From Wolbachia endosymbiont (group A) of Pogonocherus hispidulus (GTDB lineage Bacteria > Pseudomonadota > Alphaproteobacteria > Rickettsiales > Anaplasmataceae): a stretch of DNA of 64,000 nt. Where the stretch lies: assembly GCF_964028195.1 (NCBI RefSeq), contig NZ_OZ034750.1, positions 1,364,001 through 1,428,000 of the forward strand, written 5' to 3'. The notes under the pieces are model-generated. The model ran no database searches, had not been told where the DNA came from, and saw nothing but the letters and a program-made list of their open reading frames with translations. Made by a program: the position numbers and the translations under genes. Shown piece by piece: positions 27,574 through 37,418 of the stretch (positions within the stretch are counted from its first letter, which is position 1; the number at the start of each line of letters is the position of its first letter).

Positions 27574-29118
27574 ATGACAAACACAAATGAAACTATTTTT
27601 GCTTTATCGACCGTATTTGGTAAGTCAGGAGTTGCAGTAATTAGAATTTCAGGCAACTATGCGCTTAAAGCTTTAAATCATTTTCATATTAAGAAAGAAA
27701 TTAAACCAAGATTTGCTACTTTAGTTGATCTATATGATGATTCCAGTCAATTAATAGATAATGGAATAATCATCTATTTCCCTGCTCCAAACAGTTTCAC
27801 TGGCGAGGACGTTATAGAGTTACAAGTGCATGGAAGCAAGGCAGTCATAAAAATCATCTTGGAGGAATTATCAAAAATTTTCGTTATGGCCAGGCCTGGA
27901 GAATTCTCACTTAGGGCTTTTCTAAATGGTAAATTTGACTTAACGCAAATAGAAGGGATTGCAGACTTAATTGATGCTGAAACGAAAATGCAAGCTAAAC
28001 AAGCGATTAAGCAGATATCTGGAGAATTGGAGAGACTATACAGCAATTGGAGGCAAAGATTAATAACGATACAATCCAAAATCGAAGCATATATAGACTT
28101 TCCAGAGGACATTTGGGCAGAAAAAAGTGAATTGGAAAAAATTAATAATGAAGTGCAATCTCTCGTGCAGTTGATACAAGAGCATTTAAATGATAATAGA
28201 CGGGGCGAAAGGTTGCGTGAGGGTTTACATATTGTAATAACTGGTGAACCAAATGTCGGTAAATCAACTCTGTTTAATTTCTTAGCCAAGCGTGATATTG
28301 CTATTGTTTCTGAATATGCAGGCACAACAAGAGACGTGCTTGAAGCTCATATTGACATTGGCGGATACCCAATCATTCTCTCTGATACTGCTGGAATTCG
28401 TGAGAGTTCAGACCCGATAGAATCAGAAGGCATAAGTCGAGCGAAAAAGAGGTCTTTTGAAGCTGATTTAAGAATAGAACTGTTTCCTTTTGAACAACGA
28501 CACGATGTCAATTATCAAGCCACAGGCAATATACCATCCGTTGTACCAGTGCTTGACACACAACTATGCAAATATTGTAATCAACAAACGGTGTCATCCC
28601 AGTGCGTGACACTGGGATCCAGATATAAAAATACTTGCAAATTATGCAATAGACAATGGATTCTAGAAACATGTACTGAAAACAATGTTCATGATGAGAT
28701 AAGCTGGATTCCAGTGTCAGCTACTTGCATGACATCAGACCAAAATGACACCATTTATGTTCTGAGCAAAGCTGACGATGTTATCAATAATCACAATATA
28801 AAAATTAATGGCATAGATCTTTTACCCATTTCTATTTTAAAGGGAATAGGTACAAACAAGTTGATCTCTCTCATAAAAAAGAAGGCAGAGGAGAAATTTG
28901 GGCATGATAGAGACACTCCTGTGATTACTCGGCAAAGACATAGGAGTCACATGCAGAAAGCACTGGAACATTTACAACATTTTAATATCGATAATCCAAT
29001 TGAGTTAATATCTGAAGATTTGAGGCTCGCTGCATTTGAACTTGGTGCGGTGATTGGAATTATTAATGTTGAGGAAATATTGGGTAGTGTGTTTAGCAAC
29101 TTTTGCGTGGGCAAGTAA
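27574..29118 (+). CDS. mnmE: tRNA modification GTPase MnmE with in-frame repeat insertion
   Basis: With MnmG, MnmE makes the (carboxymethyl)aminomethyl group at U34 of certain tRNAs. The 514-aa protein is about 75 residues longer than usual. The N-domain is intact. The G domain has G1 GEPNVGKS (224-231), TTRDV (251-255) and DTAG (271-274), and SKAD (398-401) stands in place of the NKxD motif. The C-terminal CVGK, whose Cys is essential, is present. Residues about 312-391 are a palindromic repeat element read through in frame. They are rich in Cys and lie in the G domain between G3 and G4. Whether the enzyme tolerates this is unknown, but no stop or shift was introduced. Confidence 0.95.
   Translation: MTNTNETIFALSTVFGKSGVAVIRISGNYALKALNHFHIKKEIKPRFATLVDLYDDSSQLIDNGIIIYFPAPNSFTGEDVIELQVHGSKAVIKIILEELSKIFVMARPGEFSLRAFLNGKFDLTQIEGIADLIDAETKMQAKQAIKQISGELERLYSNWRQRLITIQSKIEAYIDFPEDIWAEKSELEKINNEVQSLVQLIQEHLNDNRRGERLREGLHIVITGEPNVGKSTLFNFLAKRDIAIVSEYAGTTRDVLEAHIDIGGYPIILSDTAGIRESSDPIESEGISRAKKRSFEADLRIELFPFEQRHDVNYQATGNIPSVVPVLDTQLCKYCNQQTVSSQCVTLGSRYKNTCKLCNRQWILETCTENNVHDEISWIPVSATCMTSDQNDTIYVLSKADDVINNHNIKINGIDLLPISILKGIGTNKLISLIKKKAEEKFGHDRDTPVITRQRHRSHMQKALEHLQHFNIDNPIELISEDLRLAAFELGAVIGIINVEEILGSVFSNFCVGK
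28507..28746 (+). repeat. palindromic element inserted in frame in mnmE
   Basis: About 240 bases (80 codons) contain the units CCCAGTGCGTGACACTGGGA and GGATTCCAGTGTCAGCTACT seen in intergenic DNA. Its core matches, inverted, the gap at 26.7 kb. The length keeps the reading frame. Confidence 0.85.
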
Positions 29119-29165
29119 AGCTTTTATAGATTGCTTAAAATAAAATGTTGTGATAGAAAAGAAAT

Positions 29166-29253
29166 GGACGGATGGCCGAGCGGTTTAAGGCACCAGTCTT
29201 GAAAACTGACGTACGTGATGAGCGTACCATGGGTTCGAATCCCATTCCGTCCG
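29166..29253 (+). tRNA. tRNA-Ser (TGA)
   Basis: This 88-nt class II tRNA has an acceptor stem GGACGGA with TCCGTCC, an anticodon loop CTTGAAA giving TGA, a long variable arm (ACGTACGTGATGAGCGTACC) and a T-arm GGGTTCGAATCCC. The CCA is not encoded. It lies 48 bp after mnmE. Confidence 0.95.
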
Positions 29254-29421
29254 CACAGCATCTCGCTATGCTAGCTGATTTTTAGAGCTTATTTGGACTA
29301 TGTGGTTCATAACGCTGGAAATCTTATCTAATCTAGCCACATCTTTTAAAAATACATCCCTTTGTAAATTGACCTTATTAGCGAAGAAAGCTAATATCTA
29401 TAAATAGATTACCATCTGAAT

Positions 29422-30438
29422 ATGAAAACCAATATAGTAATAATAGGTGCAGGGCCTGTTGGAATATTCACTGCTTTTCAAGCGGGAATGCTTGATATGA
29501 GATGTCATATAATAGATGTTTTGGATCAAGCAGGAGGACAATGCACAGCTCTTTACCCAGAAAAGCCAATATATGATATACCTGGTTATCCTGTAATTAC
29601 TGCCCAAAAATTAATTGAGCGACTAATGAAGCAAGCTTCACCATTTGAGCCTGTTTACCATTTAAGTCAAAAAGTGGAAAAGATTTCGAATAACGGAGGT
29701 GAAAACTTTACTGTCATAACAAACATAGGTACAGAGGTAAAATGCAAAGCCATTATCATTGCTGCAGGTAACGGAATGTTTGAACCTAACCGTCCACCCT
29801 TAAGTGGTATATTAGAATATGAAAATAAATCTGTATTTTACAGTGTAAATAAAATTTCTGATTTTCAGGACAAAACTATAGTCATTGCAGGGGGGGGTGA
29901 TTCTGCAGCTGATTGGACTGTAGAACTTTCTAAAGTTGCAAAGAAAATTTATGTGATACATAGAAGAAAGAAATTTCGCTGCACTCCTGAAACTAGAAAT
30001 AAATTAGAATCACTTGAAAATGATGGAAAGATAGAACTGGTAGTGCCATATCAATTACACGAACTAGCAGGAGGTAATGGGCAGTTGAGCGCAGTGATAG
30101 TAAAAAACATTGCCTCTAAGGAAGAAAAAGAAATATCCGCTGATTTTTTGCTGCCATTTTTTGGACTGTCAATGAATCTTGGTCCAATAAACAGTTGGGG
30201 TATAGAGTTAGAACATGGCCGCATAATTGTCGACCCAGCTACACTTAGAACCAGTAGAGATAGAATATATGCAATCGGAGATATAGCTACTTATTCAGGC
30301 AAACTAAAGTTAATATTAAGTGGTTTTGCTGAGAGTGCCATGGCTTGTTATGACATATACAAAATAATCCACAACTCTCCAGTCAATTTTCAATACTCGA
30401 CTTCAAAAGGAATTCACGGGAAAGAAAAACTTGCTTGA
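29422..30438 (+). CDS. ferredoxin--NADP(+) reductase, thioredoxin-reductase-like
   Basis: This 338-aa flavoprotein of the YumC type transfers electrons between NADPH and ferredoxin. The FAD site GAGPVG (9-14) is at the N-terminus, with GGQCTALYPEKPIYDIPGYP following. The NADPH site GGGDSAADW is in the middle, and AIGDIATYSG is the second FAD motif. The CxxC of true thioredoxin reductases is absent, which points to the ferredoxin reductase branch. The last codons overlap the start of a dispersed repeat. Confidence 0.9.
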   Translation: MKTNIVIIGAGPVGIFTAFQAGMLDMRCHIIDVLDQAGGQCTALYPEKPIYDIPGYPVITAQKLIERLMKQASPFEPVYHLSQKVEKISNNGGENFTVITNIGTEVKCKAIIIAAGNGMFEPNRPPLSGILEYENKSVFYSVNKISDFQDKTIVIAGGGDSAADWTVELSKVAKKIYVIHRRKKFRCTPETRNKLESLENDGKIELVVPYQLHELAGGNGQLSAVIVKNIASKEEKEISADFLLPFFGLSMNLGPINSWGIELEHGRIIVDPATLRTSRDRIYAIGDIATYSGKLKLILSGFAESAMACYDIYKIIHNSPVNFQYSTSKGIHGKEKLA

Positions 30439-30892
30439 CACCCTTCGCCAGCGCCCTTATTATGATAGTGAAGCTATTTATTTATCTTCGCAATCTGTGC
30501 AGGTTAATGACAAAAAACTTAGGGTATTTGGCGTCTCATGTTTAATTTTTCGCACTACGTGCATCGCATGTCTTTAAAAATTTTTAGGTTTTTACCTATA
30601 TAAGCCGAAACGCGCTTACAAAGCGTTTAAGACAGCAAAAAACGTCAAATTGACAAGGGAGAATTTGAATGCTAGCTACTACGGGGTTTCTTTGCCTTTT
30701 TTCCTGCTTAGTAAATTTCTTAAACACTTGCGGTGTAGGTTAGTTGCAAGTTAAAAGCAGCTAAATCGCTCTTAATCAAGCGTTTAGAATAAAAAAACGC
30801 CGATATTTTAGTACATAGTAAATAGCCAACCACCACGGGGCTTCTTTTGCCTTTTTTTTCATTTGGTAAATTTCTTAAATATTTATGGCTAA
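30424..30892 (+). repeat. dispersed repeat of about 460 bp, copy 1
   Basis: This sequence matches 39.7-40.2 kb in inverted orientation over nearly its whole length. Inside, a unit beginning ACGGGGTTTCTTTGCCTTT and ending in GTAAATTTCTTAAA occurs twice, at 30681-30729 and 30835-30885. It has no coding frame of note. It could be a non-autonomous element or a source of a structured RNA; neither is shown. Confidence 0.75.
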
Positions 30893-30894
30893 AC

Positions 30895-31195
30895 GACAAC
30901 CGTCATCCCGCTACGTGTTAGCGGGATCTATGCCAAGAGATACCGTGACGATATGATGTAGGACTGCTGTCATTCCAGCGCGTGACGCTGGAATCCAATT
31001 CTTATTACCTGGTGTAAAGTTAAGTTTCCTGGATCCCAGTGTCTGGGCACTGGGATGACATCACAGGGGCGCTGGGATGACACCTTTGGGCACTGCCGTC
31101 ATAAAGGAACCAGTGCCTGCTACTCGGATGACAGATGGAATGGCACTGTCATTATAAAGTGAACCAGCGTCGCGCGCCGGGATGACGAAGAAAGA
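30895..31195. repeat. palindromic repeat cluster
   Basis: Several units of the CATCCCGCTACGTGTTAGCG and CAGCGCGTGACGCTGGAATC types lie in a row, followed by degenerate copies of GCACTGGGATGACA up to the stop of the next gene. Confidence 0.8.
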
Positions 31196-31229
31196 GCATA
31201 AGGCATTGTGTTTTACGTTGTGCATTTTA

Positions 31230-32690
31230 TTAACCGACACTATAAACAACATCCTTACAATTATGAGATTGGACCACAACTTGCTCAAGCGTTAAGCTGC
31301 TGCGTTTAGCGTCTTTACCGTGGTTTTCCTCAAGAACATTTGTTCTTTCTCGTTTTATTTCCTCGATTAATTCTTCATTAACCTTTTTAGGACCAATCTC
31401 TTCCTGCGAATATATAAGATTAGTGCAATTTGTTTTTCTATAGTAATGTACACCAAGACATATACTTAATAACGCAAGTATACCAGAACCTATAAGTAAT
31501 GATAACCCTATGTTATTAATCAAAGGGTTTTGGTAAAATTTTTGTACGTTATTAACACCGCCTTCCGCGTACAGCAATAAAGGAAGTGCTATATTTGCAG
31601 CAACTACACCGGTCAGTAATGCAGTAAATAGTGGCCTATTGTTAATTACTGATTCTATTTTATTAGTTCTAGTAATTACTTTTTCGTCAATATTAATGAA
31701 GCCTTGTTTAGCTTCCCAAGCATTAAGTACAAAATTTGAATGAGTGCCATTGCTATATTCCAGTCTTACAGATTTTATAGCTTTATCTTCTGGCTGACGC
31801 TCCAACACCTCAGCTAAAATTTCATCCGCACCTTTTTTTTGAATGGAATATTCTTTAGTATTTCTAAATTGTTTTATTGCACAAAATATTGGACTAATTG
31901 CAAGCAATGCAGCAAGTGCGATAACTGGTATAGTGATATATTTTGGGCTGTTTGTAAAAAATGCAATAAATTTTGCTTCATCTTGTAAATATACTAAAGC
32001 TGCAGATGTGCTGAGTATAATAGCACTTGCACCAAAAATTACAAAACCCTTCTGCTGCAAGGCATATTTTGCTCTTGGCAAGAATCTGTTTGTTTTCTTG
32101 CTTGGGCTGATTAAAGGAATTTCTGAATCCATTTCACTATCGGTATCATCACTTTCAAGTAGAGAAGGAGTTAAACTATTATTGAATTTTTCTAACATAT
32201 CTTTCTCACTTTTTTCCCTATCCCAAGGGTCACTAAATTCCGTTCCTTGTGAAACTGATCTTTTCATTCCATAGCTTATTCCACTATCCCAACTCTCTTT
32301 GGGAGTTTTATTACTCGGATTTATAACTGCATAAATAGGTTCTCCTGATCCACCGTGGACTGATTCTTCTGAAAGAGGTAAATTCAACTCTGCATAGGCA
32401 TGTTCTTCTGATCCATTATCAGATAATCCTCCTAAATCTGAACTTGCTAGCATTTGTGGCACATCAACATAAATCTCATCTCTTGTTTGTGGTGGAAAAA
32501 GGGGTGGTGGTACTGTAGTATTAGGACTAAGTAAAGCTTGATTTTTTGGCGGAATCAGTGGTGCTGCATTCATTACACTTGAGATAGGATTTTCTCCTTC
32601 TCCAGGCGATGATGGAGCTTTTTTGCCATCTTCACCTATTGGTATATAAGAAAGTATTTTTACTGTATCTTGATCTTGTGTTCCTGGCAT
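31230..32690 (-). CDS. unknown multi-pass membrane protein with an EPIYA motif
   Basis: I do not recognise this 486-aa protein. Residues 1-205 are hydrophilic, Pro/Ser/Glu-rich and probably disordered. They carry three tyrosine sites in similar acidic settings: DEIYV (Y74), EHAYA (Y99) and a full EPIYA (117-121, Y120). EPIYA sites are phosphorylated by host kinases in effectors such as CagA and Anaplasma AnkA. Four hydrophobic segments follow (about 213-232, 242-265, 353-375 and 388-410), in two pairs around a soluble domain (270-345). The last 70 residues are charged. GGAGG lies 7 nt before the ATG. A host-directed membrane effector is a reasonable guess but is not established. Confidence 0.75.
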   Translation of the reverse strand: MPGTQDQDTVKILSYIPIGEDGKKAPSSPGEGENPISSVMNAAPLIPPKNQALLSPNTTVPPPLFPPQTRDEIYVDVPQMLASSDLGGLSDNGSEEHAYAELNLPLSEESVHGGSGEPIYAVINPSNKTPKESWDSGISYGMKRSVSQGTEFSDPWDREKSEKDMLEKFNNSLTPSLLESDDTDSEMDSEIPLISPSKKTNRFLPRAKYALQQKGFVIFGASAIILSTSAALVYLQDEAKFIAFFTNSPKYITIPVIALAALLAISPIFCAIKQFRNTKEYSIQKKGADEILAEVLERQPEDKAIKSVRLEYSNGTHSNFVLNAWEAKQGFINIDEKVITRTNKIESVINNRPLFTALLTGVVAANIALPLLLYAEGGVNNVQKFYQNPLINNIGLSLLIGSGILALLSICLGVHYYRKTNCTNLIYSQEEIGPKKVNEELIEEIKRERTNVLEENHGKDAKRSSLTLEQVVVQSHNCKDVVYSVG

Positions 32691-32774
32691 ATTTATCCTC
32701 CAAAATTAATTACTATGCTGGTTAATTACGCTATAGTTATTAAGATGTAGTAAATACCAGTTTACGGATAATTA

Positions 32775-33569
32775 TTAGTATAGAAATTGCCTATCAAAGA
32801 TTCTTTCATTCAGAGGGTAATCTTTGTCAAAAAGCAAAGTGATTGTGTTCTCATGGTCTTTTTGTATTTTTATCTGTGATATATCATGAAATTCTTTGTA
32901 ATCTGATACTACAAGTGCTGGACGGTTTTTTGTGTCGTTAATGTCAATTTGTACGATTGTATCGTTTGATATTAACGCTCCATTCCAATGCCTTGGGTAA
33001 TAGCTATTGATAGAGGTCAATGCAAGTAAATTTGAATTTAGTGGTAAAATTGGACCGCCGGCAGAGAAGTTATATGCAGTGCTGCCTGTGGGAGTAGATA
33101 ATATTACTCCGTCCCCTCTAAATTTTTCTACTTTTAGTTTATTATTAATAGTAATATTCATTTCTACTATTTGATTTGCTTTTCTAAAGACATATACTTC
33201 GTTTACCGCTATGTAGTGATACCTCTTGCCATTTATGTCTGCTGCCTCCATTTTTAGTAAAGTTAACTGAGTTGAAGTTGCGTGCTCTATATGATCAATT
33301 AAATCTTCACTGCGGCTAAAGCATTTATTCATCAAAAACCCAACATTGCCAGTGTTTACTCCGTATACGTGTGTGTTTTTGTTTTCTATAACGTAATTAT
33401 GCAAGGTGCGTAGCATAAAGCCATCACCACCAACAACTATCAATAGATCGATTTCGGACTTATTTTCTTCTGTTATATTGATAAAATTAAGTTTCTTTAA
33501 TAGTTTAGATACTTCCTGCGATTTTGGTGATTGAGAAGCAACATAGCCTATATTTTTGTATTTATGCAT
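32775..33569 (-). CDS. nadK: NAD kinase
   Basis: NadK phosphorylates NAD to NADP. The 264-aa protein has the GGDG motif (47-50, in VVGGDGFMLRTLH), NTGNVGFLM, and the conserved STPTGSTAYNFSAGGP segment that completes the active site. Length is normal. It lies 38 bp downstream of rpmE on the same strand, so the two may be co-transcribed. Confidence 0.95.
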   Translation of the reverse strand: MHKYKNIGYVASQSPKSQEVSKLLKKLNFINITEENKSEIDLLIVVGGDGFMLRTLHNYVIENKNTHVYGVNTGNVGFLMNKCFSRSEDLIDHIEHATSTQLTLLKMEAADINGKRYHYIAVNEVYVFRKANQIVEMNITINNKLKVEKFRGDGVILSTPTGSTAYNFSAGGPILPLNSNLLALTSINSYYPRHWNGALISNDTIVQIDINDTKNRPALVVSDYKEFHDISQIKIQKDHENTITLLFDKDYPLNERIFDRQFLY

Positions 33570-33607
33570 GCTTCAGTAAACCCTCTAAAACTTAAAGAGG
33601 AGGAAAA

Positions 33608-33820
33608 TTAGAAAATGCTTCCATATTTATCGTTAAACTTAGCTAATTTGCTAGTTTTACTTGCTGACCCGCTTGTTAAACTTCCAGTCCATGCAGGGTG
33701 AGTGAGGGGATCTCTATCAAGTTTTATCTTATCACCTTCCTTTCCATAAGTGGAACGAGTTTCAAACTCTTGACCATCTGTCATGACTATAGTAACCTTA
33801 TGATAATCAATTTCTGCCAT
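33608..33820 (-). CDS. rpmE: 50S ribosomal protein L31
   Basis: The 70-aa protein has the L31 pattern: [24 protein letters not shown], the HPAWTG box, and a C-terminal [11 protein letters not shown] segment. It lacks the zinc-binding cysteines, so it is of the zinc-free kind. It precedes nadK. Confidence 0.93.
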   Translation of the reverse strand: MAEIDYHKVTIVMTDGQEFETRSTYGKEGDKIKLDRDPLTHPAWTGSLTSGSASKTSKLAKFNDKYGSIF

Positions 33821-33948
33821 TGTTGCTTATAAACTTTTAGTCAGTTAATATTCTAGTGAACTTAATTCACTAAGTCAATCATTATTCTAAAATATTGACA
33901 AAAAATAAATAAAGTAGTATATTTAATAAGTAATGAATAATAGTTATC

Positions 33949-34929
33949 ATGATTTTCGCTTTCCCTGGTCAGGGCTCTCAATTTGTAGGAATGGGAAAAA
34001 GTTTATATAGTGAATTTTCTGTTGCTAAACAAGTATTTGATGAAGTAGATAGCGTACTGAATAGAAAGTTATCTAATTTAATTTTCAATGGTTATATTGA
34101 AGAATTAACTATTACAGAGAATGCTCAACCAGCTATAATGGCAGTGTCAATCGCGACGCTACGTGTTATCGAGCATGTGTTTGGTGAATCTCTTTTTTCT
34201 AATTATGGAATTAAATATGTTTGTGGACATTCAGTCGGTGAATATACAGCGCTATGTGCTGCAGGGGCATTGACTCTTGAGTCTGCAATCAAGCTGCTGA
34301 AAGTTCGCAGCGAAGCAATGCATGAAGCTTCTTTGAAATGTGAAGGGGGAATGGTTGCATTGCTTGGAGCGGAGCTAAACGAAGTGGAAGATGTTTTAAA
34401 ATCAGTCCAGATTGATAGAGTTTGTGAAATTGCAAATGATAACGGTGGTGGGCAAATAGTTATAAGTGGTACTAGAGAGGGTCTTGAAATATTACCCGAT
34501 TTGCTCAAGAACTTGAACATCAAGAGATTAGTTAAGTTACAGGTTAGTGGACCTTTTCACTCATCTCTTATGAAACCTGCTGATGAAAAAGTTTTGGAAT
34601 TTTTGGAGGGTATTAAAATAACCCGTCCTATAGTTCCTTTGATATCAAATGTTACAGCTAAAGAGGAGAGTGATCCCAAAGTTATAAAAACTTTGCTTGC
34701 TAAGCAAATTATAAGCAGAGTGAGATGGAGAGAAATGGTTTTGTATATGGCAAGCCGTGGCATTAACAAATTTGTTGAAATTGGCCCTAATAAAGTTTTA
34801 TCTAATCTAGTTAAAAGAATTGACCAATCTATCAGTACAAAAAGTATAGGTAATATTGGTGATATTGACGGCTTCTTTGATGAATCATTAGTACTAACAG
34901 CGAAAAATTTAAAAGTTGGGTTAAGTTAA
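33949..34929 (+). CDS. fabD: malonyl-CoA--acyl carrier protein transacylase
   Basis: FabD loads malonate onto ACP for fatty acid synthesis. The 326-aa protein starts MIFAFPGQGSQFVGMG (oxyanion region). The nucleophile is S95 in GHSVGEY, and the catalytic His lies in VSGPFHSSLM. Its partners acpP and fabF lie at the right end of the window. It is divergent from rpmE; the 128-bp gap should hold both promoters. Confidence 0.96.
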   Translation: MIFAFPGQGSQFVGMGKSLYSEFSVAKQVFDEVDSVLNRKLSNLIFNGYIEELTITENAQPAIMAVSIATLRVIEHVFGESLFSNYGIKYVCGHSVGEYTALCAAGALTLESAIKLLKVRSEAMHEASLKCEGGMVALLGAELNEVEDVLKSVQIDRVCEIANDNGGGQIVISGTREGLEILPDLLKNLNIKRLVKLQVSGPFHSSLMKPADEKVLEFLEGIKITRPIVPLISNVTAKEESDPKVIKTLLAKQIISRVRWREMVLYMASRGINKFVEIGPNKVLSNLVKRIDQSISTKSIGNIGDIDGFFDESLVLTAKNLKVGLS

Positions 34930-34952
34930 AACACATCTATTTGCCAGCGCGT

Positions 34953-36473
34953 CTAGCTGGAATGACAGAGGGTAATGCAAGAAATCAACGAACTACCTGT
35001 CATTTCATCAGGTTTCTTAATTCCAAGTAGCTGTAAAATAGTAGGGGCAATATCAGATAATCTTCCGTCTCTTAGTTTTAGATTATCGCAAGACACAATA
35101 AATGGCACTTTATTTAGAGTGTGTGCTGTATGAGGTGTATTATTTTCTTCATCGAACATACATTCCACATTACCATGGTCTGCAGTAACAATTAATGCGG
35201 TGTTGCTTGACTTTTTAACAGCACTCAGCACTTTCGCAAGACAATCATCTACAGCTAGCACAGCTTTTTCAGCTGCTTTTATATTACCTGTATGCCCTAC
35301 CATATCAGGATTAGCATAATTTACAACTATCAGTGCGAATTCTTGGGAGTGAATTTTTTCTACAAGCTTTTCTGTGAGCTTGAAGGCTGACATTTCGGGC
35401 TGCAAATCATAAGTTTGAACTTGTGGTGAGGGAATGAGTATTCTTTCTTCACCAGAGAAAGGTTCTTCTTTCCCACAATTGAAAAAGAAAGTCACATGAG
35501 CGTATTTTTCGGTTTCGGCGATGCGTAATTGTTGCAATTTATTGTCTTCTATTGTTTGTCCTAAAGTGTTAGCAAAAGATATAGGAGGAAAAATATAAGG
35601 AATTTTGAGATCTTCTTTATATTTCATCATGCTTAGAATTGAAGAGAGTTTTGCTATTTCAGTATGGTTTGTTTTACTAAGCAAAATACTTGCTAATTGT
35701 ATCATTCGATCAGCACGAAAGTTAGCCAACAGCACTCCATCTTCTGGTTTTATACCTTGATAGTCACCTATTACTGCGGGCCTGACAAACTCATCAGTTA
35801 TGTTATTTTGATAATTTTCATCAATCAACGATACTGCATTATCATGACGAGGTGCCTTTGCAAATGCGATAGCCTCATAAGCTTCAATTGTTCTCTCCCA
35901 CCTGTTATCACGGTCCATAGCATAGTAACGCCCAGAAACAGTAGCAATTCTTATGTCATTTCCCTTTATACTCTTTATAAATTCTTGAATGCATTTTTTT
36001 CCTGAATTTGGTAATGTGTCTCTGCCATCTAAAAATGCATGTATCACCACTTTGATTCCATGCTGTGATATTTTATTTGCTAAAGTCGAAATATGCTTTT
36101 GATGCGAATGAACACCGCCATCTGACACTAATCCCATTATATGGCATACTCCGTTCTTACTTTTTAGATTACTAATAAAACTTTGTAGATTTACATTGTT
36201 TTCTATTGTTCCAATCTCTTGATTAATGCGCTGAAGGCTTTGCATTACTACTCTACCACTGCCAATATTCATATGGCCAACTTCTGAATTACCTATTTGA
36301 CCACCAGGTAACCCAACATCAGCTCCACAGGCGGATAAACTGCATTTTGGATAATTAGAGCTAATATATTGCCAACAGGGTGGATTTGCGTTGCTAATAG
36401 CATTATATTTACTGCTTTCTACTCCATTTCCCCAGCCATCTAGTATACATAAAACAACTGATTTAATGCCCAT
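34953..36473 (-). CDS. gpmI: 2,3-bisphosphoglycerate-independent phosphoglycerate mutase
   Basis: GpmI interconverts 3- and 2-phosphoglycerate using two manganese ions and a phosphoserine. The 506-aa enzyme has the first metal site near LCILDGWG, the active Ser in [14 protein letters not shown], and the C-terminal metal motifs [12 protein letters not shown] and TADHGNVE. After MTGSSLI the last residues (SCITLCHSS) are read from a palindromic repeat at about 34940-34975. The original stop has therefore probably been replaced by repeat sequence. Confidence 0.95.
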   Translation of the reverse strand: MGIKSVVLCILDGWGNGVESSKYNAISNANPPCWQYISSNYPKCSLSACGADVGLPGGQIGNSEVGHMNIGSGRVVMQSLQRINQEIGTIENNVNLQSFISNLKSKNGVCHIMGLVSDGGVHSHQKHISTLANKISQHGIKVVIHAFLDGRDTLPNSGKKCIQEFIKSIKGNDIRIATVSGRYYAMDRDNRWERTIEAYEAIAFAKAPRHDNAVSLIDENYQNNITDEFVRPAVIGDYQGIKPEDGVLLANFRADRMIQLASILLSKTNHTEIAKLSSILSMMKYKEDLKIPYIFPPISFANTLGQTIEDNKLQQLRIAETEKYAHVTFFFNCGKEEPFSGEERILIPSPQVQTYDLQPEMSAFKLTEKLVEKIHSQEFALIVVNYANPDMVGHTGNIKAAEKAVLAVDDCLAKVLSAVKKSSNTALIVTADHGNVECMFDEENNTPHTAHTLNKVPFIVSCDNLKLRDGRLSDIAPTILQLLGIKKPDEMTGSSLISCITLCHSS

Positions 36474-36506
36474 ATAAGATTAACACTAGAATTTTACAGA
36501 GAAGAG

Positions 36507-36578
36507 CTCCCCGGGCCGGATTCGAACCAGCGACCAATTGGTTAACAGCCAACTGCTCTACCACTGAGCTACCGAGGA
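36507..36578 (-). tRNA. tRNA-Asn (GTT)
   Basis: A 72-nt cloverleaf reads on the minus strand with acceptor TCCTCGG/CCGGGGA, anticodon loop CTGTTAA giving GTT, and T-arm CTGGTTCGAATCCGG. The CCA is not encoded. An IS lies 62 bp upstream of it. Confidence 0.95.
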
Positions 36579-36649
36579 ATAAACCGTCTTTAATTTATCA
36601 CGTTGAACGTTGATTGTAAACGTTTTTTGTATACTTTGTAAGAGCCTGT

Positions 36650-37057
36650 TCATAATCTTTTCAGAAGCAAAGCAGTGAAAGCCAGAACGACTATTTGTAG
36701 GCTAGTATTGAGTTTTCGCTCACAATTTTTCCACAATCTTCTACATTTTTCTAACCAAGTAAAAGATTTCTCAACAACCCATCTTTTTGGCAATACAGCA
36801 AAGGAATGCAATTCACTTCGCCTTATTACTTCAACAGTTGCACCAATAATATCTTTTATTTGAGTTGCAAAATTCTCTCCTATATAGCCCGCATCAACCA
36901 GTATATTTTTAACTCCAGAAAGGTTTTCTTTTGCATTGTTGACCATTCTCACAGCACTGCTGCGGTCAGTTGTTCCTGCAGTTGTTACATAAATTGCATG
37001 TGGTAAACCTTGAATATCAACTGCGATATGGCCCTGAGATTTTTTTACCAGCGTCAT
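36650..37057 (-). CDS. IS5-family transposase, second frame
   Basis: The 135-aa frame carries the second catalytic Asp (ILVDAGYIGE) and the Glu in RWVVEKSFTWLEKCRRLWK, completing the DDE triad. It probably has no independent start and is made as a fusion with the first frame through slippage in the overlap at 37017-37057. Confidence 0.85.
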   Translation of the reverse strand: MTLVKKSQGHIAVDIQGLPHAIYVTTAGTTDRSSAVRMVNNAKENLSGVKNILVDAGYIGENFATQIKDIIGATVEVIRRSELHSFAVLPKRWVVEKSFTWLEKCRRLWKNCERKLNTSLQIVVLAFTALLLKRL

Positions 37058-37418
37058 AGCCTTTTTCTTCAGCAGTATCTGCGTTCTTTACACTCTGAGC
37101 ATCAATTATGCAAAAGCTGTTTCCGACCATTGTTTTGTCGCAACTATATTTTTTTAACACGCGCTCCAAAACACTTTCTTTACTTCCGTTTGGTTTTTCA
37201 CTCCATTTTTTAAAATAATCATAACAATTGCGCCATTTTGGAAACTCTTTTGGTAGCATCCTCCACTGACAACCGCTTTTCAGGACGTATAACACTCCAC
37301 AAAATACATTATACAAATCAAGTTTTCTTGGTTTTGTTTTTTTTCTACAGGACTCTAGATCTGGTAAAATAATCTCAAATCTTTCCCGACTTATGTTACT
37401 TGGGTATAAACTCCTCAT
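37017..37418 (-). CDS. IS5-family transposase, first frame
   Basis: The 133-aa frame holds the N-terminal helical DNA-binding part (RFEIILPDLESCRKKTKPRK, SGCQWRMLPKEFPKW) and the first catalytic Asp, in CIIDAQSVKN. It overlaps the second frame by about 40 bases. In IS427-type elements the two are normally joined by ribosomal frameshifting. Confidence 0.85.
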   Translation of the reverse strand: MRSLYPSNISRERFEIILPDLESCRKKTKPRKLDLYNVFCGVLYVLKSGCQWRMLPKEFPKWRNCYDYFKKWSEKPNGSKESVLERVLKKYSCDKTMVGNSFCIIDAQSVKNADTAEEKGYDAGKKISGPYRS

